From Marchantia polymorpha subsp. ruderalis (lineage: Eukaryota > Streptophyta > Marchantiopsida > Marchantiales > Marchantiaceae): 64,000 bases of DNA. This document shows, in pieces, positions 39,205 to 48,799 of this stretch; position 1 is the stretch's first letter; every line of letters starts with the position of its first letter. A program made the translations under genes and the position numbers. The DNA lies in assembly GCA_037833965.1 (NCBI GenBank), contig AP031354.1, positions 31,288,001 to 31,352,000 of the forward strand, in the 5' to 3' direction. The notes beneath the pieces were generated by a model. It was not told where the DNA came from. It saw only the letters and a program-made list of their open reading frames with translations, and made no database searches.

Positions 39205-39370
39205 TGCAAGACAAAAGGGCTAGGCAATTGTATGGCATGGAGGGAGTGCATAGAAGCAGAAAATACTACAACACCAGCCATGTTCGTATCAGCCATCAAA
39301 ATTTGTGCACAACAAAAGGGCTAGACAATTTCGTGGCATGGAGGGAGTGCATAGAAGCAAGAAGTATTGT
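39205..39370. repeat. Direct duplication, about 100-bp step
   Basis: ACAAAAGGGCTAG-CAATT through GGAGGGAGTGCATAGAAGCA occurs at about 39211-39260 and again at 39311-39360 with few differences. Confidence 0.8.
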
Positions 39371-39687
39371 GAAGAAAGAATGGAGATACTGTGACAAAGA
39401 ACACAGCATATTGTGAAAACAGAAGAAATGTAGAAGTAAATAACATAAACCATGTATGTAACAAATGATAGAATATTTACAATGTGAAGTGACTTTATGG
39501 GCGGGAAACAATAACGTGCATTTAGAAGATGTTTGTCAACATTTGCTGGCATCACATCTAATCATGTGTCAAGTAGGAGAGCTAGATCTAGTTTAGAGGA
39601 GATCGTCCAAGCCTCAAGGAAATATAGTTCCTCATGCTAGACATCCGGTTCATTTTCTGAAGGTAAAAAAGCCCAAGGACCTACCGA

Positions 39688-39891
39688 CACCAAAACAGCA
39701 TTGCACATACTTGGCAAATCCTTAAATTCCAAGAAAAGTTTCACTACCATGCAGTCCCAACAACAAGCATAATTTCCCATTTATTTCTTGACTTATCTCA
39801 CCATCTATAACTCTAAAATATACATATAAATGTGTTCGTACATACGGGCATGCCCCGTATGGAAAATCAGAATGGGGCATGCCTTTGAGTT
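39688..39891. repeat. Repeat X, split copy, left piece
   Basis: About 200 bp matching 19827-20035 and ending exactly in CTTTGAGTT, where the other half resumes at 48800. It reads as the left half of an X copy interrupted by the 39892-48799 insertion. Confidence 0.85.
39883..39891. repeat. 9-bp target-site duplication CTTTGAGTT, left
   Basis: Repeated at 48800-48808; a single copy is present at the matching uninterrupted site in repeat X copy 1 (about 20026). Nine bases is the typical Mutator-superfamily duplication. Confidence 0.8.
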
Positions 39892-40474
39892 CGACTCGCT
39901 TAGTTGCACAAACTTATACAAACTGCCGTGCTGCCAGGTGTCAAAGATCCCAGTTTCTTTCTACTCTTTCTTTCTTGATTCATGCTCCATTTGGGCAGCC
40001 CCGAGTCAGCCGTATTTTATCTCAGTTTTGGGGACTTGTGGGTCGGCGGACCCGACTTTCCGACAACCATGTAGAGGCATGTAGAGGCCGTCACTGTTAA
40101 GGCCGCTGTTTTAGTTAAACTAAAACTAAACCGCAGGAGGGATAGCTCAATTGGAATCCCTAATAAATTCAAACTGTAATATGTCTAATTCAAACAATGA
40201 TAACATATTGTGGCGACAAAATTTTAGGCGGCAAAGTTTAGGGTTTTTGAAAATAGGATCACATCGATATCCTCTAGCTCGGCGATGTTTTGACGTCGCT
40301 TTTGGGTGCCAGTGTCAGTGCTCTGAGGAGCTCGTACCAGAGCTCGTGCTTGTACTTTTCTTGTCATTTCAAGTGCTTTTTGCTAGAGTGACAGCATGGA
40401 GTCAGGATGGATTGTGTAGGATCCATTGTGGGATGGCCCTTTCAATTCATTAATCTTGAATTGGTCGAATGGGT

Positions 40475-40500
40475 ATAAGTTTGTGCAGCTAAACCCGTCA
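40475..40500. repeat. Extra internal copy of the TIR end
   Basis: TATAAGTTTGTGCAGCTAAA-CCCGTC matches the right terminus near 48773-48798 with one base difference. With the left end at 39892 it would also bound a 610-bp mini-element, but no matching duplication follows it. Confidence 0.7.
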
Positions 40501-40505
40501 GATCT

Positions 40506-40660
40506 AGCATTGAGTGCAACAAGGAGGGCATATCAATCATTGATGGGCGGAAGGGACGAGGATGTAGGTTACGTGAAATGATATAGCATTGAGTGCAACA
40601 AGAAGAGCATATCAATCATTGATGGGAGGAAGGGATGAGGATGTAGGTTACGTGAAATGC
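40506..40660. repeat. Tandem duplication, about 78-bp unit
   Basis: Two near-identical units beginning AGCATTGAGTGCAACAAG and ending GTAGGTTACGTGAAATG. Confidence 0.85.
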
Positions 40661-41043
40661 TGCTTGGGGTCTATATTTGAACTTGAGAAGGTTTCAGAAA
40701 CTCTTTCACCATGTTGTTTGGTTCTTGAAAGAAATAGGACAAGGGCGTCGGTGTGTAGCAACAACCGCTGCTTATTTTTCTTGCGGTTGTTGCTTATTGT
40801 AGGCGAGCCAAAAGTGACAATTTCACCTGCGTTTTTGATGTGCTACGCCTACGATAAGCTGTCGATGGAAGTAGCTTAGTAGGTATAGCGTATTCACATT
40901 GAAGATTTACATCATGATTGACAGGGATGTCTAATTAGACATTGTCATCACGTAAGAGAAAATATAAAAGTCATGATGTATTGTCTGGAAGTTATTCGAT
41001 TTCCCGCACTGGCTACGCGCGATTGCTCCTTGGCATTGTGATT

Positions 41044-41283
41044 TCATCGAGCATAGGCTCCACTTCGAACGTTGCTTGCAAGTTCCAGCGTCGGAAATGC
41101 CCTGTGGACTGCTTGCTGGGGCCGTGGTTCCCTCAGGACCAGCCCATGCGCTCTTCCAACGCGCACAGGCTCTTCCGAGTAGCAAACATATTGAGGCTTA
41201 TACGAGAGAATCGGAGCTGCGTCGAGGATGTGATGAAGAGTGTGATGAAGAGTGTCTGCTTCGAGTCTGACGCTCGGGAATGA
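41044..41283 (+). pseudogene. LOB/LBD-domain gene fragment
   Basis: The plus strand gives ACKFQRRKCPVDCLLGPWFP, then QDQPMRSSNAHRLFRVANILRLI and SVCFESDARE: the Cys block, GAS-like block and helix of plant LATERAL ORGAN BOUNDARIES proteins. The first Cys of the CX2CX6CX3C motif is replaced by Asn, a 12-base in-frame duplication (VMKSVMKS) is present, and TGA follows ESDARE where DPVYGC is expected. A Gln-rich stretch follows the stop. This is a captured or decayed fragment inside the TIR element. Confidence 0.8.
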
Positions 41284-42141
41284 GATAATGTCCTTTATCA
41301 TATGCTGGAGCAGCATCTACAACCGCAACAACTGCATTACATGCAGATGCCCAGCAGCAGATGTCTTCTCTAGAGTGTTTTGTTAATTTCAACGCTGGTG
41401 GTGGAGGCTTTAATCCGGTGCAAGCAAGGGACGTGTCGACCTCTCATCCACTTATGCACCTCACAGATAGAAGTGCAGAAGTTACTCTTCATCGGGCCTC
41501 TTCTTTGTACACTGGAACAGCAGCGAGAGACTTTCTCTTCCTCACACTCAACTCTTAACTCTCGCTATTAGTGACTTTTGTTGTAATTGCAGATAATACA
41601 GAATCTGCAGCTTTACATCGTTAATTTTTTCTTTTTTTCTGTTTCTTTTCTCCACAGCTATAAATCTATCCAAACGCACATGCAATGTCTTCCCAGGATT
41701 TTATATTTTATGACAAACTAATAAAAAACGTGGCTGATTCGCCCAACACAAGGTGTTCTATATTACCGTGAGTATCAGGGCTTCGTTTCTCTTTGTTGTC
41801 TTGTGTTGGTGTGTTCGATTGCAGATTCCTGGGCTGTGAGATCTGAATTTTGAAGACTTCAGCTCAATTGTGTAGGAGTTATATCCGAGTTACATATGCA
41901 GATATGCATATATATATGTCGGATATGCATGGCTTATACTAATCTAGAAAAGTATGGGTGCCTCGTTAAGAAGGGACAAGACTCAGCTGGCTTGACTTGC
42001 ATCCTCTAGTGCGCTAACTCCTCCTGTTCTATATTCTATCTCCGCTAAAACAACGAGTCTATAGACAGGAGTGTGGTGTTTGATTTACACATTTTGACGT
42101 CTACGGGAAGTGTAAGAAGGTGTCAAGAATGAGTTCAGCGT
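41284..42141. other. No gene recognised
   Basis: The Gln-rich continuation after the LOB stop, then AT-rich sequence without a recognisable frame. Confidence 0.4.
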
Positions 42142-42593
42142 TGTAATAACCCACCAAAGGCTAAAACTGCAGTATGGTGGTAAAAAGATCGAACCCACAG
42201 GGACAGAGGCAACACACAGAGTAAAAGTGTCACGTTCAACAGACTTTTGTAGAGTTTGAATTCTAGGCGACTGTCACTCCCAGAAATACTGCAGTGCTTG
42301 ACTCGGAGGCTCGACTCGGAGGAGGATCTCGACTCGGAGGATGCTCGGAGGATGCACGGTACAGCGTGGTCACTCAACACACACACACACACACACCTGA
42401 AACTGGCAAAAGCACAACTCAGAGGTCGGTTAGGACCTCCGCTTCGGATTTCAGGAGGAAAGTGTCTCAAAAGTTCACTCAGAGGTTCTGCAGGTAGTGA
42501 CTCCCACTCCGGCTTTTACTGCCCTTCCGCCAGGAACTAGCGTAGGGTACCCGGACTGGACTTCCCACTTCGGAACGAAGCCTCTTCATACGC
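42142..42593 (-). mobile_element. Fragment of a giant LTR (U5 end)
   Basis: Starts TGTAATAACCC like the other minus-strand copies and matches 2896-3350. It is cut at 42593 by the plus-strand copy that begins TGTGGTAACAC. The bases before the cut are TACGC, as in the intact LTR near 3344. No continuation is found after the inserted copy, so the locus was later deleted. Confidence 0.9.
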
Positions 42594-43542
42594 TGTGGTA
42601 ACACACTTTTTGTTTTTTTTGCAGAATTTAAACAATTTTAGAAAACTAGTACCGAAGCAATGTTTGTAGTTAGAAAAGGGTACTTTAAATAGAGTGGATT
42701 GAGGAGATCGTCACGAGGTCACGAAGGATCGCGTAGTCGGATGTACCAACGCCAATGTCTTCGGCGCCTTCGGCAAAAGCTCCTTTTCTGAGGCGTCTCT
42801 ACTCACGCGCTTCCAGCGGTTAAGGAAGCTACGCTTCCGGCGCAGACACCTCAGGAGGAGGTTTTGCTAAAGACGTCAGAAGAACGGCCCGGACCTCTGA
42901 AGGCTTCCGACCATGAGTGCGCCTTCGGCGATGCGCCGCTAGCGCGGAAAGGGAAACTTTCATAACGATCGAAATACACGGTAGATCCAGTTGGTTGAAG
43001 TCGCATTAGAAAGAGCTCGGGACGCTCGTTCTAACGAGCCCAAGAGCGTCGGAGATGGATCAGGGACGAAGAAGTTATGAGCATCGGAAAACTCGTAGCC
43101 GGACATGCGCCGTTCGCGCTAGGGTTCACAGCCGGAAAGGACTCCCGTACGCCCTCGGCGATGCGCCTTCGGCGGAATCACGCGCTCATGGGAGGAAATC
43201 AACTCGAAGTCGGAAGCGCCTTTGGCGGCTGAGCAACAGAAGAAACGCGCCGGTCGGATGTACGCCTCCGACGTGGCGCTGATGGCCGGATGCGCTGGCA
43301 TGATTTGCGCTGGTATGATTTGCGCCGGCGGGATATGCGCCGTCAGCAATGGACGAGGCATAAAGGACAAAATAAGCGGTACGAATACGCGCCGGCGTAA
43401 TTCGCTCCGACTCGATGTGCGCCTCCAGCAAGGCGCCGACGGATAAGGAACACGCCAGCGGCGACACGCCTCCGGTGATGGACGGGTTAGGGAAAGACAA
43501 CATAGCCGACGCATACCCTACGGCGGACTCGAGTCTGGAAGG

Positions 43543-43561
43543 CGGCGGCGGCGGCGGCGGG
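43543..43561. repeat. GGC triplet run
   Basis: Six to seven GGC triplets in the LTR's 5' part; other copies have three at the same place (about 6824-6834, other strand). Confidence 0.8.
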
Positions 43562-43975
43562 AGAATTCAACATTCACGCATGCGAATGCGCGCAGTGCGG
43601 AGACGTGAATTCGCGCATGCAAAGGGCGAACCGTTAGGCCGTATAGCCGGCTGCGTACGTTGTAACCAGTAAGAACGTTGGACGTTCTTGAATTCGGAGA
43701 AGAAAAGACTGCGCTCCAGTCTCATTCTCTCATTCTTGATTTTGCGATTTCCAGCTTCCAAGATTACGCGCAAGTGCGGAGAGACCTGCAGTGAGAGGAG
43801 AGAGTGCGGAGACGAGTTGCGCAAGGATCTTGACAGACCTTGGAGAGAATTGCGAGTAGCGAACTTGAGCGTGAGCGAAGAGAGAGTGAGCAGTCACTGC
43901 TTGAGCGGCCGACGCGCAGTGGCGATTTTGAGAGAGCGAGCGAAAGGAAAAACGTTTGTGTGTGTAGGTAACGCA

Positions 43976-46531
43976 ATGTCGAAGGTTCCCCAGCTGCGAG
44001 TGTCTCCACTCAGGGTGCCGCAGATCGGTCTACGCGCATTTCAAGATGTGCTGCTGGGGCTGAAGCTCGATTTCCTCCTGTGGGGGTGGAACTGGACATG
44101 TCCGGAGATGGTGCGCGAGTATCTGCAGGAGAGACACAAGCGCTCACGCGGATTCCGTCCACATCCAGAAAGGTGGGACATTTGTGACTGGGCGCAGGTG
44201 TTGGGCAGGTGTGCCGGCGAGGAAGGGTATCTCCTCTTCGAGGCCGATAGCGTGAAGGTGTCCCAGGAGGAAGAAATCTCCTACAATGAGCTCTTCAAAG
44301 TTGCCAGGCATCCCAAGAACGGTTTCCGGACACGGGATTACAAAGATCGATTGCGGAGAAATGTCGCGACTGCATTACTGCAGATATTGCAGCCGACCAA
44401 GACCGCTTACATGCATGGTTGGCAGGTAGGATTTGTGGAGCTAGTGTTGTCAGGAGCTCCAGTGCATTGGGCACGACTCCTGTGGAAGGTGACGCGCCAA
44501 CATGCGCAAGAAGAGAAAGGAGGAACCCTCAATCATCTTTCACCTTACCTGATTGTGTTTTATCGGGCGATGGGTTGTTTGACAAATTCAGAGCGGACAC
44601 GGTTTCCGCTGCTGACCCGGATCTATCCAGGTAGATACTCACGGGAGGCCGAAGTAGACACGGATCCGGACGAGGAACCTGCCAGTCCGCCTCCGGCTCC
44701 AGCCCCAGCAAGAGCAGCAGAAGAACGTCGAAGTGAGCGCATTCCGCGAAAGCGGAAGTGGGATGAGAGACCTGAGGACAGGCAGCCGGAAGTGCCAGCT
44801 GCGCCGACTCGTAGTCGGCCCACCCACGAGCCTTACAGTCGACCAAAACAGAGGGCACGCAAAATGCCAACTAGTACTGAGGAGACCGGGCGTACTCCGG
44901 TCCGGCGGAATCCCACGCAGGAGGAGATAATCGCGCAGATTCTAGGGAAGTCGACAAATACCTCTGCACAGAAGGCACCAATGCCTTCGGAAGGAGATGG
45001 ACGGACTGACAATCGGCCGACTACAAGTCGGGCGACTGAAGGTCGACAAGCGGAAGGAAGGCCAACTGAGCGGCGCGTTGAACCGGACAGCAGGCCGGAA
45101 GCAGAAGAGAGTTTGGCTGACGAGCCAACAACCCTCAGAAGGTCGTCTTCGGCGGAATGCACTTCTGAGAAAACGCCACCAGCAAGCAGGCCAAGTGGAG
45201 TGAAGACGCGCAGGGTGTATCCGACTCCCAGTCGGACAACTGCTATTCGGCCGACTGCGAGTCGGTCAACAGAGGGTCGGCCGGATTCGCCGACTGCGAG
45301 ACAGACAGGGCCGGCGACCAGTGTGCAGACGCCTTCGGCGGACGCACCTTCAGCGAAGACACCTTCCGCGCAGATTGCGCCGGAAGGGCAGGCAGCAGAA
45401 GCGGGCGGTGCAAGGGTGACAGAAGTCACTGCGGCGTCGACCCCTTCGGAAACCGAAGATCGAGCCGCAACAGGGGCTCAAGCAGTGGGATCCCCCACTG
45501 CCCTGGATATTTTAGCAGGCAGCGGAGTGGCAGTCGCAGCGGAAGCTGCTACGCGCCACAGTTTCAGGGAGTCGCCAAGGGATTCGGTGGCGACTGAAAT
45601 CCTCGGGACTGAGGATGAGACGAGCTCGGAAGAGCAGGAAGCGGATTCTGTGCAGAAAACGCCAACAGGGGTGTTGTGCGAGCAGATAGTCCCACTCCTG
45701 CGATATCTGGATCGCAAGACATCCAAGTACTCGGGTACTGGAAAACCGCAGTCTTATGTGGAGACTATCAAGCGAAGGACGAGGAGCAAGGTGGCCACTT
45801 GGGCCTCTAGGTGCCAAGTATATGTGGATAGGAACACCGCCCTCCGACAACACCTGGCGGTCACACAGAAGCTATACCAAGCCTTGCAGCAGCAAAGGGA
45901 GGATGTGGCGACGAAAAGCCAGGCGGAGGCTGAGCTAATGCGGGTAAAGATCGAGTCGGAATTGCAGGAAGAGCGGAGACAAAACCGCATCCTAGCAGCA
46001 GAGCTTGCGCGCCAGACGCGCGCCATAGAAGAAAGTCAAAGAGCCCGCAAGGAGGATGAGGAGTTGTTGCGCAACTTGCAATCCGAGTGCTCGGATTTGA
46101 GGGCGCAGCGTGCGGAAGCGGAAATGCAGCTAGCAGAGGTGGAAGGCAGCTGCCGGGCGCGAGAAGAGTTGGCGACGCGGGTGACTCACTGTCTAAAAGG
46201 ATACGCCCATTGGGAGGTGGCAGCTCAAGAGAGGATCACACTCAGGGAGTTCGAGCTTCGGGCGGCGGCATTGACGGAGGGTGACAGTCGGAGTCGGCGG
46301 CGAGTAGCGAGGAAATTAGAAACCTTCTTGTCGGGTGCGCGCGACACTATGGCGCACTTAGAGTCGGAAGTCACTGCAGCCCTCCGACGCCTGGGGTTGC
46401 GCACCCGGTCGGAAGACTGGCAAGGTAGAGACAGCGAGCGGAGCAGTCTGGCGCGCAGGAGGCGCAGCATCGGATCCGCCGAGTGCAATAGTATAGTTTG
46501 GTTTCGCGCAGATGTTGCGAGGAGTAGATAG
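43976..46531 (+). CDS. LTR-encoded protein, 851 aa, plus-strand copy
   Basis: ATG at 43976 (MSKVPQLRV) aligned with the starts of the other copies. The frame stays open 288 bases further upstream but only from a TTG, so I do not use that. The N-terminal ~215 residues differ from copy B at few positions. The middle has RPTASR, TEGRPD and TAIRPTASR repeats, and the coiled coil and Arg-rich tail are kept. The length equals copy B although the two have diverged and the element itself is dead (no pol), so the frame has survived or the truncation is recent. Confidence 0.82.
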   Translation: MSKVPQLRVSPLRVPQIGLRAFQDVLLGLKLDFLLWGWNWTCPEMVREYLQERHKRSRGFRPHPERWDICDWAQVLGRCAGEEGYLLFEADSVKVSQEEEISYNELFKVARHPKNGFRTRDYKDRLRRNVATALLQILQPTKTAYMHGWQVGFVELVLSGAPVHWARLLWKVTRQHAQEEKGGTLNHLSPYLIVFYRAMGCLTNSERTRFPLLTRIYPGRYSREAEVDTDPDEEPASPPPAPAPARAAEERRSERIPRKRKWDERPEDRQPEVPAAPTRSRPTHEPYSRPKQRARKMPTSTEETGRTPVRRNPTQEEIIAQILGKSTNTSAQKAPMPSEGDGRTDNRPTTSRATEGRQAEGRPTERRVEPDSRPEAEESLADEPTTLRRSSSAECTSEKTPPASRPSGVKTRRVYPTPSRTTAIRPTASRSTEGRPDSPTARQTGPATSVQTPSADAPSAKTPSAQIAPEGQAAEAGGARVTEVTAASTPSETEDRAATGAQAVGSPTALDILAGSGVAVAAEAATRHSFRESPRDSVATEILGTEDETSSEEQEADSVQKTPTGVLCEQIVPLLRYLDRKTSKYSGTGKPQSYVETIKRRTRSKVATWASRCQVYVDRNTALRQHLAVTQKLYQALQQQREDVATKSQAEAELMRVKIESELQEERRQNRILAAELARQTRAIEESQRARKEDEELLRNLQSECSDLRAQRAEAEMQLAEVEGSCRAREELATRVTHCLKGYAHWEVAAQERITLREFELRAAALTEGDSRSRRRVARKLETFLSGARDTMAHLESEVTAALRRLGLRTRSEDWQGRDSERSSLARRRRSIGSAECNSIVWFRADVARSR

Positions 46532-46563
46532 GATAGCGTAGTGTTAGTTAGGACCTTTGAGGG

Positions 46564-46570
46564 TATAAAG
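46564..46570 (+). promoter_or_regulatory. TATA box of the plus-strand LTR
   Basis: GGGTATAAAGTAGATCAAGG with the CAAGGC/GCCTTG stem-loop directly after, 32 bp past the frame's stop. Confidence 0.6.
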
Positions 46571-46968
46571 TAGATCAAGGCGTTTTGCCTTGGGACTCTT
46601 CCAGTTTCGAAAGTGCAGATCAGGAACTCACTTTCTTGGCGTGTTTGTGCATTTTGGTCCTGGCACCACGTAGAGAAGCTGCAGCATAGCGAAGTTACCG
46701 TATGTTGTAGTTGAAGGCCTTCGGCTGAATGTTCAGAGCTAGTACTAGGTTAGAGACTTGAGTAGTGCGGATCTGCACCTGCGGGTGATTTCTGATGCTC
46801 AGAGCTGGCTGCGAGTTAGAGACTTGAACAGTTCCCCCTTACTCCTTCGAGTGACATATCTTGATTGTACTCCTACGGGAAGTTTCCCCTGAATGCCAAA
46901 GTGAAGTTTTATTACTTCGTGTAAGCCTTGGTTTGCAATTCAGGTTGTGTGTGTGTTACTAGATCGTG

Positions 46969-47055
46969 AATATTCTCACTTTTTAACTTTTCGTGGAGGA
47001 CTTAATCCAGTAACTGGCGGTTTATGGTTAACTGATACAGCTCATCATCATTTAG
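46969..47055 (+). other. psaA: Plastid psaA fragment (NUPT), 87 bp, inside the LTR
   Basis: The plus strand translates without a stop to KYS-like residues then [19 protein letters not shown] and TAHHHL, a conserved stretch of photosystem I subunit PsaA. Homology to the LTR stops at ATCGTG on the left and resumes at GAGTCACTACC on the right. About 170 bp of normal U5, including the GTAAGT site, are replaced. It is nuclear-integrated plastid DNA acting as repair filler, not a gene. Confidence 0.9.
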
Positions 47056-47443
47056 GAGTCACTACCTGCAGAACCTCTAAGTGAACTTTTGAGACACTTT
47101 CCTCCTGAAATCCGAAGCGGAGGTCCTGACCGACCTCCGAGTTGTGCTTTTGCCAGTTTCAGGTGTGTGTGTGTGTGTGTGTGTGTTGAGTGACCACGCT
47201 GTACCGTGCATCCTCCGAGCATCCTCCGAGTCGAGATCCTCCTCCGAGTCGAGCCTCCGAGTCGAGCACTGCAGTATTTCTGGGAGTGACAGTCGCCTAG
47301 AATTCAAACTCTACAAAAGTCTGTTAAACGTGACACTTTTACTCTGTGTGTTGCCCCTGTCCCAGTGGGTTCGATCTTTTTACCACCATACTGCAGTTTT
47401 AGCCTTTGGTGGGTTATTACATAAGGAGCTGACAACTTCTTTT

Positions 47444-47461
47444 TGGCGCCGCTGCCGGGGA
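47444..47461 (+). other. Primer-binding site of the truncated copy
   Basis: TGGCGCCGCTGCCGGGGA, the same 18 bases as the complete element, again 22 bases past the LTR end. Confidence 0.85.
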
Positions 47462-47533
47462 CAGTGCGTCAACACCAGAATACTTGAGCAGCAATGCTCG
47501 GTGAATGTCGACAAGCGATAGTGTGGGAAACCT

Positions 47534-48799
47534 TGTATGGATAAGTGTAAGTTTGTGACATGTGCATTATATATGAAGTTATTACATTTTGGAAGTCATT
47601 TTTTGCTTAATGGTCTTCCACAAGTATATCTAACTTACTCTTTTGGAATTCAGGTCAATGGAATTTAGGCGATGCAGTCACATTTCCTCGTGGTGAATGA
47701 ACAACCTCAACAAACGATGATTGATATTAGCAGGAAAAAGTTGTCTTGAGCAGGATCTCAGTTCTGCACTTATCATCATCATCATAATGAACATGAGTAC
47801 AATTGCTTCGTTGAACAAGCTCCCTGAAGAGATGAGGATAAACACAGCTAATTCATTGCTGTATAGCGTCTGCAAACTTTGATTATAAGCAACACAGTGA
47901 AGGCTGTCATAATCTGCTGTTGATATTATTTTACAATAAAATAACAAGAAATTGTCTTTGTCACGCCACAAAAACTGATTCTTGTTGTCAAGTAGACAAA
48001 CAACTGGTTTTTAGTCTATCTCACATCGTGACTTCGACTCGTAACGACACAATTGAAAACTCCATGAGCTAACCTTGACCTTAGAATCTACTTTGTATGT
48101 GGCACAAGACCTCCCCAAAGCTTGTATCTGTTCAAAAACTTATAAACGCTTTAGCATACAGTTAGCATGAACTCAAGTGATGGTACAATATGTAATAAAT
48201 ATTTATAAACCATTTATTACAATTTGGATCAAACTGAGCTTTTGCGCGAAGAGCGAGAGTTACTCATGGATGCTGGATAAATTCATACTTTGATTAAGCT
48301 GTTGGGAATCATTTTCAAGGTGGACGACACAATTTCAAGCATCGGTTGACTTGTACAAACCATTCTGGACCATCCAAAGGTTTCGCATCAGACCCTGAGG
48401 TCCCTGGCTTACCTCGGATGGATTCATAGCACAAGGCCAGTTCTGCTGTGAGGAACTATGGTCTTTAGTATGACGTGGACCAAGTTGTGAGAATAGGGAT
48501 TCCCTCATAGTTGAGTGCGGATGGATGCCCAGATGTTCTTATAAGCCATCGCTAGATCGGTCCGCCGGAAAGCGGAGCGATCTACTTCAGTCACTTTGAT
48601 ACTCCACCGGAAAACTAAGTGCCAATCAGGAAGCTGCCCGGTTAGCCTGCCCGCAAATTCTTCCATCTTTGGTCCAAAAGAGGAGAGTCGCAGCGAAAAG
48701 AAGAACTTCCGTCACGCCTCACTGCAGGATGACACCTGCCTGGGTCTATGAAGGCCCTATATAGGGGCTATGTATAAGTTTGTGCTGCTAAACCCGTCC
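47534..48799. other. No gene recognised (right part of the TIR element)
   Basis: Mixed sequence without a known domain, ending in the terminal inverted repeat. Confidence 0.4.

Larger units (their letters stand above)
42594..47533 (+). mobile_element. Truncated plus-strand member of the giant-LTR family
   Basis: A full LTR (42594-47421, 4,828 bp), a 22-base spacer, the tRNA-Asp-type PBS (47444-47461) and the first ten codons of gag (ATG at 47505). Homology then ends at about 47533. No pol, polypurine tract or second LTR follows. It was inserted in opposite orientation into the LTR fragment at 42142-42593. It is diverged from the complete element but its LTR frame is open. Confidence 0.92.
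39892..48799. mobile_element. Mutator-like TIR element (8.9 kb) carrying host and retroelement sequences
   Basis: The left end reads CGACTCGCTTAGTTGCACAA then ACTTATACA; the right end, inverted, reads GGACGGGTTTAGCAGCACAA then ACTTATACA, with GCACAAACTTATACA identical. Similarity (CAGGTGTCA) goes on further inside. With the 9-bp duplication and the empty site this supports one insertion. Inside are a LOB-domain fragment and members of the giant-LTR family. No transposase frame is visible, so it is non-autonomous and Pack-MULE-like. A third copy of the right-type end at 40475-40500 shows the interior is itself rearranged. Confidence 0.75.

Noticed and set aside
40134-40170. tRNA-like bases GGGATAGCTCAATTGG
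   Set aside because: The rest does not fold into a tRNA: no anticodon arm and no TTCGA-like loop at the right distance.
43688-43975. The 96-codon N-terminal extension of the plus-strand LTR frame
   Set aside because: It starts at TTG, has no ATG, and is absent from the other copies.
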